From the NCBI RefSeq assembly GCF_017876115.1, contig NZ_JAGINO010000005.1, positions 1 to 64,000 of the forward strand: a stretch of 64,000 nucleotides of DNA, in the 5' to 3' direction. Made by a program: the position numbers and the translations under genes. Shown one piece after another: positions 15,998 to 24,672 of this stretch (position 1 is its first letter; the number at the start of each line of letters is the position of its first letter). The notes under the pieces were generated by a model, which was given only the letters and a program-made list of their open reading frames with translations, was not told the DNA's origin and did no database searches. The stretch is from Azospirillum picis. Its GTDB lineage: Bacteria > Pseudomonadota > Alphaproteobacteria > Azospirillales > Azospirillaceae.

Positions 15998-18007
15998 TCA
16001 GCGGCCCGAACCGGACGTCTTCCCCCCACGGCCGCTGCCCGATCCGCCGGAGGCGGTTCCATCCTGCTCCGGCTTGCGGGCATCATGCACCAGCCGGCCA
16101 CACTGTGGCTGTTCCTCACTGCCCGGGTCAAGGAAGGGCAGCACGCTGGCAAGCGGGGTCAGCAGCACGCCCAGTGCAACCGCCGCGGCACCGCGGGCCG
16201 CCGACTCGGCGGGGTCGATCCCGATGTCCGGGCTTCCCAGCGTCCCGCCGACCAGCACCGGCAGGTGGGTTGCGAAGACCTGCGGCTCCTTGGAATCGCC
16301 CACGACGCGCAGGTTCAGCGCCTCGTTGCGCAGGCTGACCGTGCCCTTCCCGGTAACCACCGTCTCCGGCGTGTCGAGCACCAGTGCCTCGACGGCGGCG
16401 ACGCCGTTGCTCACCGACAGGTTGCCGACCAGGCAGTTGAAGGGCATCGGCTTGGAACCGGACAGCACCACGCCCAGCGTCTCCAGGATGTTGGTCTTCA
16501 GCCCCTTGACGGCGAGACTCGTGACCTTGCCGCCATCCACCGCGACGCCGATCTTGCCGTCCGACGAGGCCAGCAGGTCGGCCACCGTGTTGCCGGAGCC
16601 GGCAAGCTGGATGCGCCCGGCCACCGTGCCGGCGACCTGCCCGGCCAGAGAGGTGTCCTTGAAGAAGGTGGCCAGCTTCATGTTGCGCACGTCCAGGTTG
16701 GTGCGCATCGCCGGAAGCTTGCGGCTGCCGTCGACCTCCACCATCCCGGCGATCCGCCCGCCGCCGATCCCCAGCGACAGCGGGTCGAACCGCAGGTCGC
16801 CGTTCTTCAGCAGCACGCGCAGGTCGAGGTCGTCGAGCGGCGCGAAGGGCGCCTCCACCCGCTTGCCGCGCAGCCGCACGTCCATGTCGGCGTTGCGCAG
16901 CATCTCGACATTCACCGGCGTGGCGGGAATGACGCGGTCACGGGCACGGGTCGGATAATCGTCCTTTCCGCGGGGAGAGGCGCCGATCAGGCCGGCCAGA
17001 TCCTGTGCCGCCAGGCGGTTGGAGACGAGGTCCGCCTTCACCAGCGGACGGTCCCCGCCGGTCTCGACGGCAAGATCGCCGGACAGGTCGCTCTCGCCGA
17101 CCTTGCCGTGCATCTTCTGGAACGCCCAGCGCCCGCCGTCGCGCGACAGGTGGCCGGAGATCGCATAGGGCCGCGTCTTCGGCGTCGGGATGCCGAGGAT
17201 GGGGAAGATTTCCGCCAGGTCGTTGCCGCGCAGGTCGATGGAGAGATCCAACCCCTCCATCTTCACCGGCTCGGCGACCGACCCTTCGATCTTGCCCTTG
17301 GTGTCGCCGATGACCGCATCGATCCTGATCGGATAGGGCTTCGAGTCGTCGCGCAGGTACAGCAGCGACGCGCCCCGCGCGGCCAGGGTGAAGGGCTTGC
17401 CCGCGAAGTTGCCCTTGCCGTCCAGCTCCACCGTGTCGCTGTCGTTGCCGCCGGTCGCGGTGTTGATGGTGTTGTCGATGTCGATGTCGCTCGTGGGGTC
17501 GCGGTAGCGGATGGCGCCGTCGGCGATCAGAAGGCGTTCGATCACCGGGATGTCGCCGCGCTTGTCGGGGGTCGCCGCCTCCTTCGCAACCTCCTTCTCG
17601 ACATTGGGCGGACCGAAGGTCCAGTTGGCCTCCCCCTTCTCGTTCTTCTCCAGGATCACCTTGGGACCCTCGAACTTCAGCTCCGGCAGTTCCCAGTTGC
17701 CGCGCAGGATCGGCCAGGGCCGCAGCGTGGCGTCCAGCACCCTGATCGCCACCATGTCCTTGTCCTTTGCCCAGTCGGCGTTGGCGACGCGCAGCCCCTC
17801 GATATGGATGCGGATCGGGTTGCCGAGATGGACCCGCAGATCGCCGTCGATCGCCACTTGGCGGTTCAGCGCCGACGAGGCATGGCGCGCGACGAAGCCA
17901 CGGGCATCATTCCAGTCGAACAGGAGCAGGACCGCCGCCGCCGTGACCACGACGAGCCCAACCAGCCCCAGCAGGCCGTACCCGATCCACTTGAACACCG
18001 CTCCCAT
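15998..18007 (-). CDS. AsmA-family protein
   Basis: The 669-aa protein begins with a single N-terminal membrane anchor (FKWIGYGLLGLVGLVV) and continues as a long beta-rich periplasmic protein with the AsmA pattern: LNRQVAIDGDLRVHLGNPIRI near the N terminus and repeated short domains, ending in a Gly/Ser-rich tail. AsmA-like proteins bridge inner and outer membranes and are implicated in phospholipid transport or outer-membrane protein assembly. I prefer the ATG at 18007 (GGGAGGG just upstream, first residues lead into the anchor) over 18133, which adds a segment without membrane or domain character. Confidence 0.85.
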   Translation of the reverse strand: MGAVFKWIGYGLLGLVGLVVVTAAAVLLLFDWNDARGFVARHASSALNRQVAIDGDLRVHLGNPIRIHIEGLRVANADWAKDKDMVAIRVLDATLRPWPILRGNWELPELKFEGPKVILEKNEKGEANWTFGPPNVEKEVAKEAATPDKRGDIPVIERLLIADGAIRYRDPTSDIDIDNTINTATGGNDSDTVELDGKGNFAGKPFTLAARGASLLYLRDDSKPYPIRIDAVIGDTKGKIEGSVAEPVKMEGLDLSIDLRGNDLAEIFPILGIPTPKTRPYAISGHLSRDGGRWAFQKMHGKVGESDLSGDLAVETGGDRPLVKADLVSNRLAAQDLAGLIGASPRGKDDYPTRARDRVIPATPVNVEMLRNADMDVRLRGKRVEAPFAPLDDLDLRVLLKNGDLRFDPLSLGIGGGRIAGMVEVDGSRKLPAMRTNLDVRNMKLATFFKDTSLAGQVAGTVAGRIQLAGSGNTVADLLASSDGKIGVAVDGGKVTSLAVKGLKTNILETLGVVLSGSKPMPFNCLVGNLSVSNGVAAVEALVLDTPETVVTGKGTVSLRNEALNLRVVGDSKEPQVFATHLPVLVGGTLGSPDIGIDPAESAARGAAAVALGVLLTPLASVLPFLDPGSEEQPQCGRLVHDARKPEQDGTASGGSGSGRGGKTSGSGR

Positions 18008-18232
18008 CCCGCCGGCCCTCCCTGCACCCTTCACACCGATGACAACGGCCGGCGAGGCTGAACGGCGAAGGTCCGGGGTGGGGAGTACCGCAAGAGTTCC
18101 GGAAGGCGCCATCCGAAAGCGGTATGCGCTCATCCTGCCTATATCGGATTTAACTTAAAATTCAGCTTCATCGCCTCTAATCGGCCGACGCCCCGGCGTT
18201 GACATTCCCCGGCAGCCGCGACCGCTAAGACC

Positions 18233-19336
18233 ATGCGCTCCCTTACGAACTTCGCCCCGTCCACCTTCGAGGAGCGTGGCGCCGCAGTGGCCTTCACCAC
18301 GCCGGTTCTCGCCCAGACCAGGGTACGCAAGGACAGCCGAGACCAGCTCGAAGTGCTGGTGCCCAACCTTTCGGAGGGGCGGGGCGTCTATGTGGTGCCG
18401 TGGAAATCCCTGCCGCTGGCCTTCCCGATGACCGTGCACGACCGGATGCTGCACGACCTGATCGCCAGGGCCGACGGCTGCTCGCCCGACAACATCCGCA
18501 AGGCGGTGCTGGAAGCGGCACGCTGCGGGCTCGCCGGCGCCGACGCGGTGACCGCCGCGGAGGCGGCGTTGCGCGATGACGACGAGCAGCGGCTGCTGAT
18601 CAACTACCAGTTGATCGTCGAGGCGCTGAAGGCGGTGGGGCTGGAGTCGACCGACATCCTGCGGGCCGGGCTGGGATCGGACGAGGGGCAACGGCTGACC
18701 CGCGACCTGATGACGAGGGCGGCCCAGCGGCTGTCGCTCGAACCGACGGAGCTCTACGGCCGGATCGCGGAACTGGCCGTGCTGATGGAGCCGATCGGCC
18801 TCGCCAGCTCTCCCCGGCCGGCGCGGCTGCGGCGGCTGATGCGCGACCTGCTGGGCTTCCGCGACAGCATGACCGACTGGGCAACGGACAACGTTTCGGA
18901 AGCGGCCCCCATCGGGGTCTTCTGCGCCGAGGTGGCGGAGCATACCGTCAACCACGCCCGCAACGTGATGGGCCAGCTCGACCAGGCGATGGCCGCCTTC
19001 GAAATGCTGCTGCGGCAGTGGGAAACCAAGCGTCCCCAGATCCGCAAGGCGGCCAGCCGGCTGTCCTGGCTGCTCGACGGCTGGGAATACCTGATCCTGC
19101 TATGGGGCGACGCGGTGGCCCAGGACCGCCACACCCAGGACATGGCGGTCCACGACATCTTCCGCGTGATCCCGCTGCTGCCGAAGGACGAGGGGCGCAA
19201 CGACCAGGCCATGCTGGCCGACAAGCTGACCACCAGCCAGCGGCGGTCGGTGCGCGCCTATGTCGACTGGCGCAGCGGCCAGTTGGACGTCGACCTCGTC
19301 ATGCGGATCGAGACGATCAAGGGGAAGGCGGCCTGA
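18233..19336 (+). CDS. Hypothetical protein, first of an uncharacterised trio
   Basis: I do not recognise this 367-aa protein. It has no signal peptide or membrane segment and appears cytoplasmic and mainly helical, with TTPVLAQTRVRKD near the N terminus, a long helical middle (residues about 60-300) and a short C-terminal RAYVDWRSGQLDVDLVMR segment. Its stop is two bases from the next start, so translation is probably coupled. No Shine-Dalgarno motif precedes the ATG, and TTGACA lies 29 bases upstream, so the mRNA may be nearly leaderless. It diverges from the AsmA-family gene. Confidence 0.75.
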   Translation: MRSLTNFAPSTFEERGAAVAFTTPVLAQTRVRKDSRDQLEVLVPNLSEGRGVYVVPWKSLPLAFPMTVHDRMLHDLIARADGCSPDNIRKAVLEAARCGLAGADAVTAAEAALRDDDEQRLLINYQLIVEALKAVGLESTDILRAGLGSDEGQRLTRDLMTRAAQRLSLEPTELYGRIAELAVLMEPIGLASSPRPARLRRLMRDLLGFRDSMTDWATDNVSEAAPIGVFCAEVAEHTVNHARNVMGQLDQAMAAFEMLLRQWETKRPQIRKAASRLSWLLDGWEYLILLWGDAVAQDRHTQDMAVHDIFRVIPLLPKDEGRNDQAMLADKLTTSQRRSVRAYVDWRSGQLDVDLVMRIETIKGKAA

Positions 19337-19338
19337 CC

Positions 19339-20625
19339 ATGAACATGAAGGATCTGGTCGCGCTTGGCGACAGGCTGCTCGACATCGACGAGGCCAAGTT
19401 CCGCCAAGTGGTGGGACTGCTGGAGCAGATGGGCGACCACCCCGACATCCGCCAGACCATTTCCGCCATCCGCCCGCGCCTGGTGGAGTTGCGGCCGAAC
19501 CGGCAGCCGACGCTGAAGCGCCTGTTCTGCAACCCGTTCGAGGACCTGTTCGAGGCGCTCGGCCGTGCCGACCCGATGCCGTTGAACGTGATCGAGCGAT
19601 CGCTGATGAACGGCCTGTGGCCGCTGGTGGAGGCGCAGATCGGCAACGAGCGGCTGGGCAGGTACCGTGCGGCCCTCCAGGACGGGCCGGAGCGCTGGGC
19701 GCTCACCCATGCCTTCTGGGCCGACTGCGCCACGGCGGTGTCGGCGATCGCCGACGGCGAGGTGCCCGGCCTGCGGATGACTCCGGCCCGGATGCGCGCG
19801 CTGGCCGACATCGCCATCATCCTGTCGATCGCCCCCGAGGTCGCCGAGCTGAAGGCCGCGCTGGCGCCGCGGCCGGTGCCGAAACTGCACGCCGACCATA
19901 TCGAGGCGATCGAGGCCATCGGCCGCCGGGTCTCCCGCAACCGGCCCGCGGCGCTTAAAAACTTCATCATCCTGGCCGCTTCGCGGCTGACCGACCCGTC
20001 GGTGCTGCTCGGCGGCCTGTGGGACATGGATCTGGGGCAGAAGTCGACGGATCGCGCCGCCCTGTTCATGGCGCTGAGCGGAACCGTCGTCGCGCAGATC
20101 GAGGACCGCTCCCGTGCCTTCCAGAGCGCGTCGGGCGCCGGGACCGACCGGATGGCGGTGGCCGACCTGGCGCTCCACCTCGTCGCCAGCCTGGACGCGA
20201 CGCGGGCGGCGATGGAGCACAGCCGCAACAAGGAGTTCGACCAGCGCCTGAAGGAGGTGCGCAACTCCGTCCACGGCATGGTGAGGACCCAGGTGCTGCA
20301 GGACGCCGACAGCGGCATCATCGCGGCACTCGGCGCGCTGGAGGGCGGCGCGGAGGAACGGGCGCACCTGAGGCGGGCGGAGAACCAGGCCAGGGCCCTG
20401 CGCAAGTGCGCCACCTTCGCCGACTCTCTGGGCCTGCGCGGCGAGCTGCGGGCGATGACCCAGAAGGCGACCGCCTCGCTGACCGAGAAGGCCCAGCAGG
20501 CGCTGTCCGGCCCTGCCGGCAACGCCCGCACCGGCTATACCGCCATCCGCATGATCGAACTGATTGCCGGCCCGGCCGAGGCGAACAAGATCATGGACGA
20601 GATCATGGGCGGTTCCCGGCGTTGA
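19339..20625 (+). CDS. Hypothetical helical protein, second of the trio
   Basis: The 428-aa product (MNMKDLVALGDRLLDIDE) is unrecognised, predicted soluble and helical. NPFEDLFEALG around residue 62-72, the stretch LKNFIILAASRLTDPSVLLGG around 200-220 and a charged C-terminal half rich in Ala, Arg and Glu (residues about 290-420) are visible landmarks; the latter may form a coiled coil. It starts two bases after the stop of the preceding gene, with GAAGG about 12 bases upstream. A longer overlapping reading frame back to 19018 is the preceding gene read in another frame. Confidence 0.75.
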   Translation: MNMKDLVALGDRLLDIDEAKFRQVVGLLEQMGDHPDIRQTISAIRPRLVELRPNRQPTLKRLFCNPFEDLFEALGRADPMPLNVIERSLMNGLWPLVEAQIGNERLGRYRAALQDGPERWALTHAFWADCATAVSAIADGEVPGLRMTPARMRALADIAIILSIAPEVAELKAALAPRPVPKLHADHIEAIEAIGRRVSRNRPAALKNFIILAASRLTDPSVLLGGLWDMDLGQKSTDRAALFMALSGTVVAQIEDRSRAFQSASGAGTDRMAVADLALHLVASLDATRAAMEHSRNKEFDQRLKEVRNSVHGMVRTQVLQDADSGIIAALGALEGGAEERAHLRRAENQARALRKCATFADSLGLRGELRAMTQKATASLTEKAQQALSGPAGNARTGYTAIRMIELIAGPAEANKIMDEIMGGSRR

Positions 20626-20660
20626 GCACGCCGGGACCGGGCGGCTGGGAGGCAGGAGCG

Positions 20661-21032
20661 ATGTCGGGATACACCGGATGGGAACTGCCCGCGGAGGAGC
20701 GCGGCCGCCTGCTGCCGCTGTTCCCGCCCCGCTATGAGCGGCTGGTGGCCGACCATGTCACACAGACCTTCGGCGCCGGCCCGAGGGAGCCGCTGCCGAC
20801 CGCGACGCGGGCCGAGGTGATCGGCATGGCCGACGACGGCGAGGGCGTCCAGGCGCTCGTCGTCGCCATCGACGGCACCAGCGACCGCCCGGACGGTTCC
20901 ACCTACCACATCACCTGGTCGCTGGCACGCGACCGCCGGCCCGCGGAGTCCAACGACGTCATCCGCGACTATGGCTGGCGCCCGTTGGAGCCGGTGGTGA
21001 TCCGCCTGCTGCCCCGCCATTTCGGGCGGTGA
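20661..21032 (+). CDS. Small hypothetical protein, third of the trio
   Basis: This 123-aa protein starts at an ATG with GGCAGGAG four bases upstream and 35 bases after the preceding stop. Its core runs from a beta segment VQALVVAIDG to STYHITWSL followed by RRPAESNDV. A His-x-Thr strand followed by a Ser-Asn pair resembles the small RNA-repair-associated 2H-like domains I know from nucleic-acid ligase contexts, but this is a weak impression, not an assignment. No ligase or kinase gene lies nearby. Confidence 0.6.
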   Translation: MSGYTGWELPAEERGRLLPLFPPRYERLVADHVTQTFGAGPREPLPTATRAEVIGMADDGEGVQALVVAIDGTSDRPDGSTYHITWSLARDRRPAESNDVIRDYGWRPLEPVVIRLLPRHFGR

Positions 21033-21060
21033 GGACGACGGCAGGCACGCCCCGCTCCGG

Positions 21061-21963
21061 TCACGGCACCTCGGGCACCCCTTCGCCGGCGACCCCACGC
21101 TTCAGGCGCTGCTCGCGGTAGACGATGAACAGGCCGCTGCCGATGATGAGCAGCGCGCCCAGCCCCATGCGCGCGGTCGGAGCGGTGCCCCAGACGACGA
21201 GATCGAGCGCGACCGCCCACAGGATCGAGACATACTGGAAAGGCACGACGACGGCGGCCGGGCTGAGTTGCAGCGACCGGTTCATCATCGCGTGGCCGGC
21301 CAGGGCCGAGACGCCGAGCAGCCCGAGCAGGAGGAAGTCGGCCCAGCCGGGCAACGACCACGAGAAGGGCAGCGCGACGCCGCCGATCAGGATTCCACCG
21401 ACCATCTGGTTGCCGACCAGCGTCAGGCTGGAGGCCGACCGCAGCATGCGCGTGGAGATCACGCCGCAGGAGAAGATGAAGGCGCCGGCCAGCGCCACCA
21501 GCGACGGCCAGAGGTCGAAGCGGCCGGTCGGGTTCAGCACGATCACGACACCGACGAAACCGACCAGCACCGCCACCCAGCGGCGCCAGCCGACGGCCTC
21601 GCGCAGGACCAGGACCGACAGCGCGGTGACGATCAGCGGCGCCGACATGTAGATGGTCATCACGTCGGCCAGCGGCAGATAACCGACCGCCCAGTAGAAG
21701 CAGGCGACGTCAACTGTCATCACCACCACCCGCAGGACGTGCAGCGGCAAACGACGCACGGCGAAGACGTTGGCGACGCCCTCGCGCAGGATCAGCGGCA
21801 TCAGCACCGCCAGCCCGAACAGGCTGCGCACCGCGATCAGCATGGCGACCGGATGGTCGGCGACCAGCCATTTGCCGAGCGCATCGTTCCAGGTGAACAG
21901 CGTCATGCCGCTCAGCATGAACAGGATGCCGAGGCGACTGTCGGTGACGGGGGCGGCGGTCAT
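21061..21963 (-). CDS. DMT-superfamily (EamA) exporter
   Basis: The 300-aa membrane protein has ten predicted helices in two EamA repeats (LADVMTIYMSAPLIVTALS in the first, VVVPFQYVSILWAV in the second). Members export amino acids or metabolites across the inner membrane. I start it at MTAAPVTDSRLGILFM (21963); the longer frame to 22035 adds a Gly/Pro-rich stretch without membrane character. The ribosome-binding site is poor in both cases. It converges with the unknown trio and lies downstream of the CoA-transferase gene. Confidence 0.85.
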   Translation of the reverse strand: MTAAPVTDSRLGILFMLSGMTLFTWNDALGKWLVADHPVAMLIAVRSLFGLAVLMPLILREGVANVFAVRRLPLHVLRVVVMTVDVACFYWAVGYLPLADVMTIYMSAPLIVTALSVLVLREAVGWRRWVAVLVGFVGVVIVLNPTGRFDLWPSLVALAGAFIFSCGVISTRMLRSASSLTLVGNQMVGGILIGGVALPFSWSLPGWADFLLLGLLGVSALAGHAMMNRSLQLSPAAVVVPFQYVSILWAVALDLVVWGTAPTARMGLGALLIIGSGLFIVYREQRLKRGVAGEGVPEVP

Positions 21964-22067
21964 GGAGGGAGGCCGGAGTCCTGGAGATCCGAGGGGAAAT
22001 CCGCCGGGCAGGCCGCGGCGGGCAAGGGGCGGCACCCTAGCAGATGCTTTGCCCCCGCATCACACCC

Positions 22068-23270
22068 TCAGATCACACCCCTGTCCCGCAGCGCCGCGAT
22101 GTCGGCCTCACCCAAGCCCAGCGCCTCGGCCAGGACCGCATCGGTGTGCTGGCCCAGCGTCGGCGGGGCGGTATCGTGGACCAGCGGCGTGGCGCTGTAG
22201 CGGATCGGGCTCGCGACCGTCGGCACGCTGCCCTGCGTCGGGTGCGGCAGATCCTGGCGGATGTTGCGGGCCTGGACCTGGGGGTCGTCGAAGACCGCGG
22301 TCAGGTCGTTGATTGGGCCGCAGGGCACGCCCACCGCCTCCAGCGCCGCCAGCCAGTCCTGGCTGTCGCGGGTGCGGATCAGCTCCTCCAGCAGCGGCAC
22401 CAGCTCCTTGCGGTTGGCGACGCGGGCCGGGTTGGTGGCGTAGCGTTCGTCCTTCGCCAGGTCGGGGTGGTTCGCGACCGCGCAGAACTTGGCGAACTGG
22501 CCGTCGTTGCCGACCGCCAGGATGATGTGGCCGTCGCGGGTGGCGAAGGCCTGGTAAGGCACGATGTTGGGATGGGCGTTGCCGAGGCGCTGCGGCGCCT
22601 TGCCGCCGACCAGGCAGTTCATCGCCTGGTTCGCCAGCACCGCCACCTGGACGTCGAGCAGGGCAAGGTCGACCTGCTGCCCCTCGCCGGTGCGGTCGCG
22701 GTGGGCGAGCGCGCCCATGATGCCGATGGTGGCGTAGAGGCCGGTGAAGATGTCGGTCACCGCGACGCCGACCTTGACCGGGCCGCCGCCCGGCTCGCCG
22801 TCGGGCTGGCCGGTGATGCTCATCAACCCGCCCATGCCCTGGATCATGAAATCGTAGCCGGCACGGTTGCGGTACGGCCCGGTCTGGCCGAAGCCGGTGA
22901 TCGAGCAGTAGACCAGCCGCGGGTTGACCGCCTTCAGGCTGTCATAGTCGAGGCCGTACTTGACCAGGCCGCCGACCTTGAAGTTCTCGATGACGACATC
23001 GGCCTGGGCGGCCAGCTTGCGCACCAGCTCCTGCCCTTCCGGCCGCTCGAAGTCGATGGTGATGGAGCGCTTGCCGCGGTTGGTCGACAGGAAGTAGGCC
23101 GACTGGTCCCCGGCCCAGGGAGGTCCCCAGGCGCGGGTATCGTCGCCAGCGCCCGGCCGCTCCACCTTGATCACGTCGGCGCCGAGATCGGCCAGCGTCT
23201 GCGCCGACCACGGTCCGGCCAGCACGCGCGACAGCTCCAGCACCCGGATGTGCGACAAGGGTCCGGCCAA
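22068..23270 (-). CDS. CaiB/BaiF-family CoA-transferase
   Basis: The 400-aa protein is a family III CoA-transferase: GPLSHIRVLELSRVLAGPW at the N terminus, the ADVIKVE strand and the catalytic Asp in VTDIFTG (D173), which forms the aspartyl-CoA thioester. It moves CoA between carboxylic acids in the cytoplasm. The start is a TTG at 23270 with AGGAGG eight bases upstream. It follows gabT across a short gap containing a hairpin repeat, and is probably part of the gabD-gabT operon, which suggests a carboxylic acid from GABA breakdown is handled as a CoA ester. Substrates cannot be read from the sequence. Confidence 0.9.
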   Translation of the reverse strand: MAGPLSHIRVLELSRVLAGPWSAQTLADLGADVIKVERPGAGDDTRAWGPPWAGDQSAYFLSTNRGKRSITIDFERPEGQELVRKLAAQADVVIENFKVGGLVKYGLDYDSLKAVNPRLVYCSITGFGQTGPYRNRAGYDFMIQGMGGLMSITGQPDGEPGGGPVKVGVAVTDIFTGLYATIGIMGALAHRDRTGEGQQVDLALLDVQVAVLANQAMNCLVGGKAPQRLGNAHPNIVPYQAFATRDGHIILAVGNDGQFAKFCAVANHPDLAKDERYATNPARVANRKELVPLLEELIRTRDSQDWLAALEAVGVPCGPINDLTAVFDDPQVQARNIRQDLPHPTQGSVPTVASPIRYSATPLVHDTAPPTLGQHTDAVLAEALGLGEADIAALRDRGVI

Positions 23271-23297
23271 GGTCTCTTCCTCCTGTCTTATTCTTTT

Positions 23298-23323
23298 CCC
23301 TCCCCCGCTCTCGCGGGGGAGGG
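23298..23323. repeat. GC-rich intergenic hairpin (minimal repeat copy)
   Basis: CCCTCCCCCGC (23298-23308) and its complement GCGGGGGAGGG (23313-23323) form a perfect 11-bp stem with a TCTC loop between gabT and the CoA-transferase gene. It looks like the core hairpin of the larger elements at 26941, 48641, 53334 and 54764. Confidence 0.85.
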
Positions 23324-23330
23324 ACGATCA

Positions 23331-24620
23331 TCACGCCGAGACCAGTTCTTCCAGGGAACGCTCGATGATGTCCAGACCTTCGTCGATCAGGGCGTCCGAG
23401 GCGGTCAGCGGAACCAGCACGCGGATCACGTTGGCATAGGTGCCGCAGGACAGCAGGATCAGCCCCTTCTCCGCCGCCTTGGCGACCAGCGCCTTGGTGA
23501 GGTCGGCCGCCGGCTCCTTGGTCTCGCGGTCAGTCACCAGTTCCATCGCGACCATGGCGCCGAGGTTGCGGACGTCGCCGACCACCGACAGGCTGTTGCG
23601 CTGGCCCATGGCCCGGAAGCGGCCGGCGATGCGCTCGCCGATCACCTCGGCGCGCTCGCAGAGCTTCTCCTCCTCGATGGCCTCGATCACCGCCAGCGCG
23701 GCGCTGGTGGCCAGCGGGTTGCCGCCGTAGGTGCCGCCGAGGCCGCCCGGAACCGGGGCGTCCATCAGGTGCGCCTTGCCGGTGACCGCCGACAGCGGGA
23801 AGCCGCCGGCCAGGCTCTTGGCCATGGTGACGAGGTCGGGCTCGATCCCGGCATGCTCGACCGCGAACAGCTTGCCGGTGCGGGCGAAGCCGGTCTGGAT
23901 CTCGTCGACGATCATCACGATGCCGTGCTTGTCGCAGACGGCGCGCAGCGACTGGAGGAAAGCCGGGGAGGCGATGTTGAAGCCGCCCTCGCCCTGCACC
24001 GGCTCGATGATGATCGCGGCGACGCGGGCCGGATCGACGTCGGACTTGAAGAGGTTGTCGAGCGCCTTCAGGCTCTCGGCCTCGCTGATGCCGCGGTAGG
24101 GATTGGGGAAGGGAACGTGGAAGATCTCGGCCGGGAAGGGGCCGAAGCCGACCTTGTAGGGCACGACCTTGCCGGTCAGCCCCATGGTCAGCAGGGTGCG
24201 GCCGTGGAAGCCGCCGGAGAAGGCGACGACGCCGGGGCGGCCGGTGGAGGCGCGGGCGATCTTCACCGCATTCTCGACGGCTTCGGCGCCGCTGGTGAAG
24301 AAGGCGGTCTTCTTCGGCGTCGGGCCGGGGACCAGCGTGTTCAGCTTCTCCGCCAGCTCGACGTAGCTGTCGTAGGGCGTGACCATCGCGCAGGTGTGGG
24401 TGAAGCGGTCGAGCTGGGCCTTGACGGCCTCCATCACCTTCGGATGGCGGTGGCCGGTGTTCAGCACGGCGATGCCGCCGGCGAAGTCGATGAAGCGCTT
24501 GCCCTCGATGTCCCACAGCTCCGAATTCTCGGCGCGCTCGACATAGACCGGCAGGCCGGCGGACACGCCGCGGGAAACGGCGGCTTCGCGCCGCGCGACG
24601 TAGGACTGGTTGGTGGTCAT
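23331..24620 (-). CDS. gabT: 4-aminobutyrate aminotransferase
   Basis: The 429-aa class III aminotransferase transfers the amino group of GABA to 2-oxoglutarate, giving succinate semialdehyde and glutamate. FFTSGAEAVENAVKIAR (PLP phosphate binding), IVDEIQTGFARTG and the PLP lysine in MAKSLAGGF (K268) are all present. The start MTTNQSYVARREA gives normal family length; the longer upstream reading frame is antisense to the gabD 3' end. It follows gabD by 52 bases, which contain a 17-bp tandem duplication. 5-Aminovalerate is an alternative substrate in some family members. Confidence 0.94.
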   Translation of the reverse strand: MTTNQSYVARREAAVSRGVSAGLPVYVERAENSELWDIEGKRFIDFAGGIAVLNTGHRHPKVMEAVKAQLDRFTHTCAMVTPYDSYVELAEKLNTLVPGPTPKKTAFFTSGAEAVENAVKIARASTGRPGVVAFSGGFHGRTLLTMGLTGKVVPYKVGFGPFPAEIFHVPFPNPYRGISEAESLKALDNLFKSDVDPARVAAIIIEPVQGEGGFNIASPAFLQSLRAVCDKHGIVMIVDEIQTGFARTGKLFAVEHAGIEPDLVTMAKSLAGGFPLSAVTGKAHLMDAPVPGGLGGTYGGNPLATSAALAVIEAIEEEKLCERAEVIGERIAGRFRAMGQRNSLSVVGDVRNLGAMVAMELVTDRETKEPAADLTKALVAKAAEKGLILLSCGTYANVIRVLVPLTASDALIDEGLDIIERSLEELVSA

Positions 24621-24632
24621 GATCGTTTCAAT

Positions 24633-24666
24633 CCTTGGAGCAAATCGGGCCTTGGAGCAAATCGGG
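24633..24666. repeat. 17-bp perfect tandem duplication
   Basis: CCTTGGAGCAAATCGGG occurs twice back to back (24633-24649 and 24650-24666), 12 bases upstream of the gabT start. The gabT-proximal copy supplies the AAGG of the likely ribosome-binding site on the minus strand. Confidence 0.9.
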
Positions 24667-24672
24667 CAAGCG

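Noticed and set aside
14115-18061. Plus-strand frames of 947 and 658 residues over the symporter and AsmA genes
   Set aside because: Antisense to recognised families; His/Gln/Arg-rich composition.
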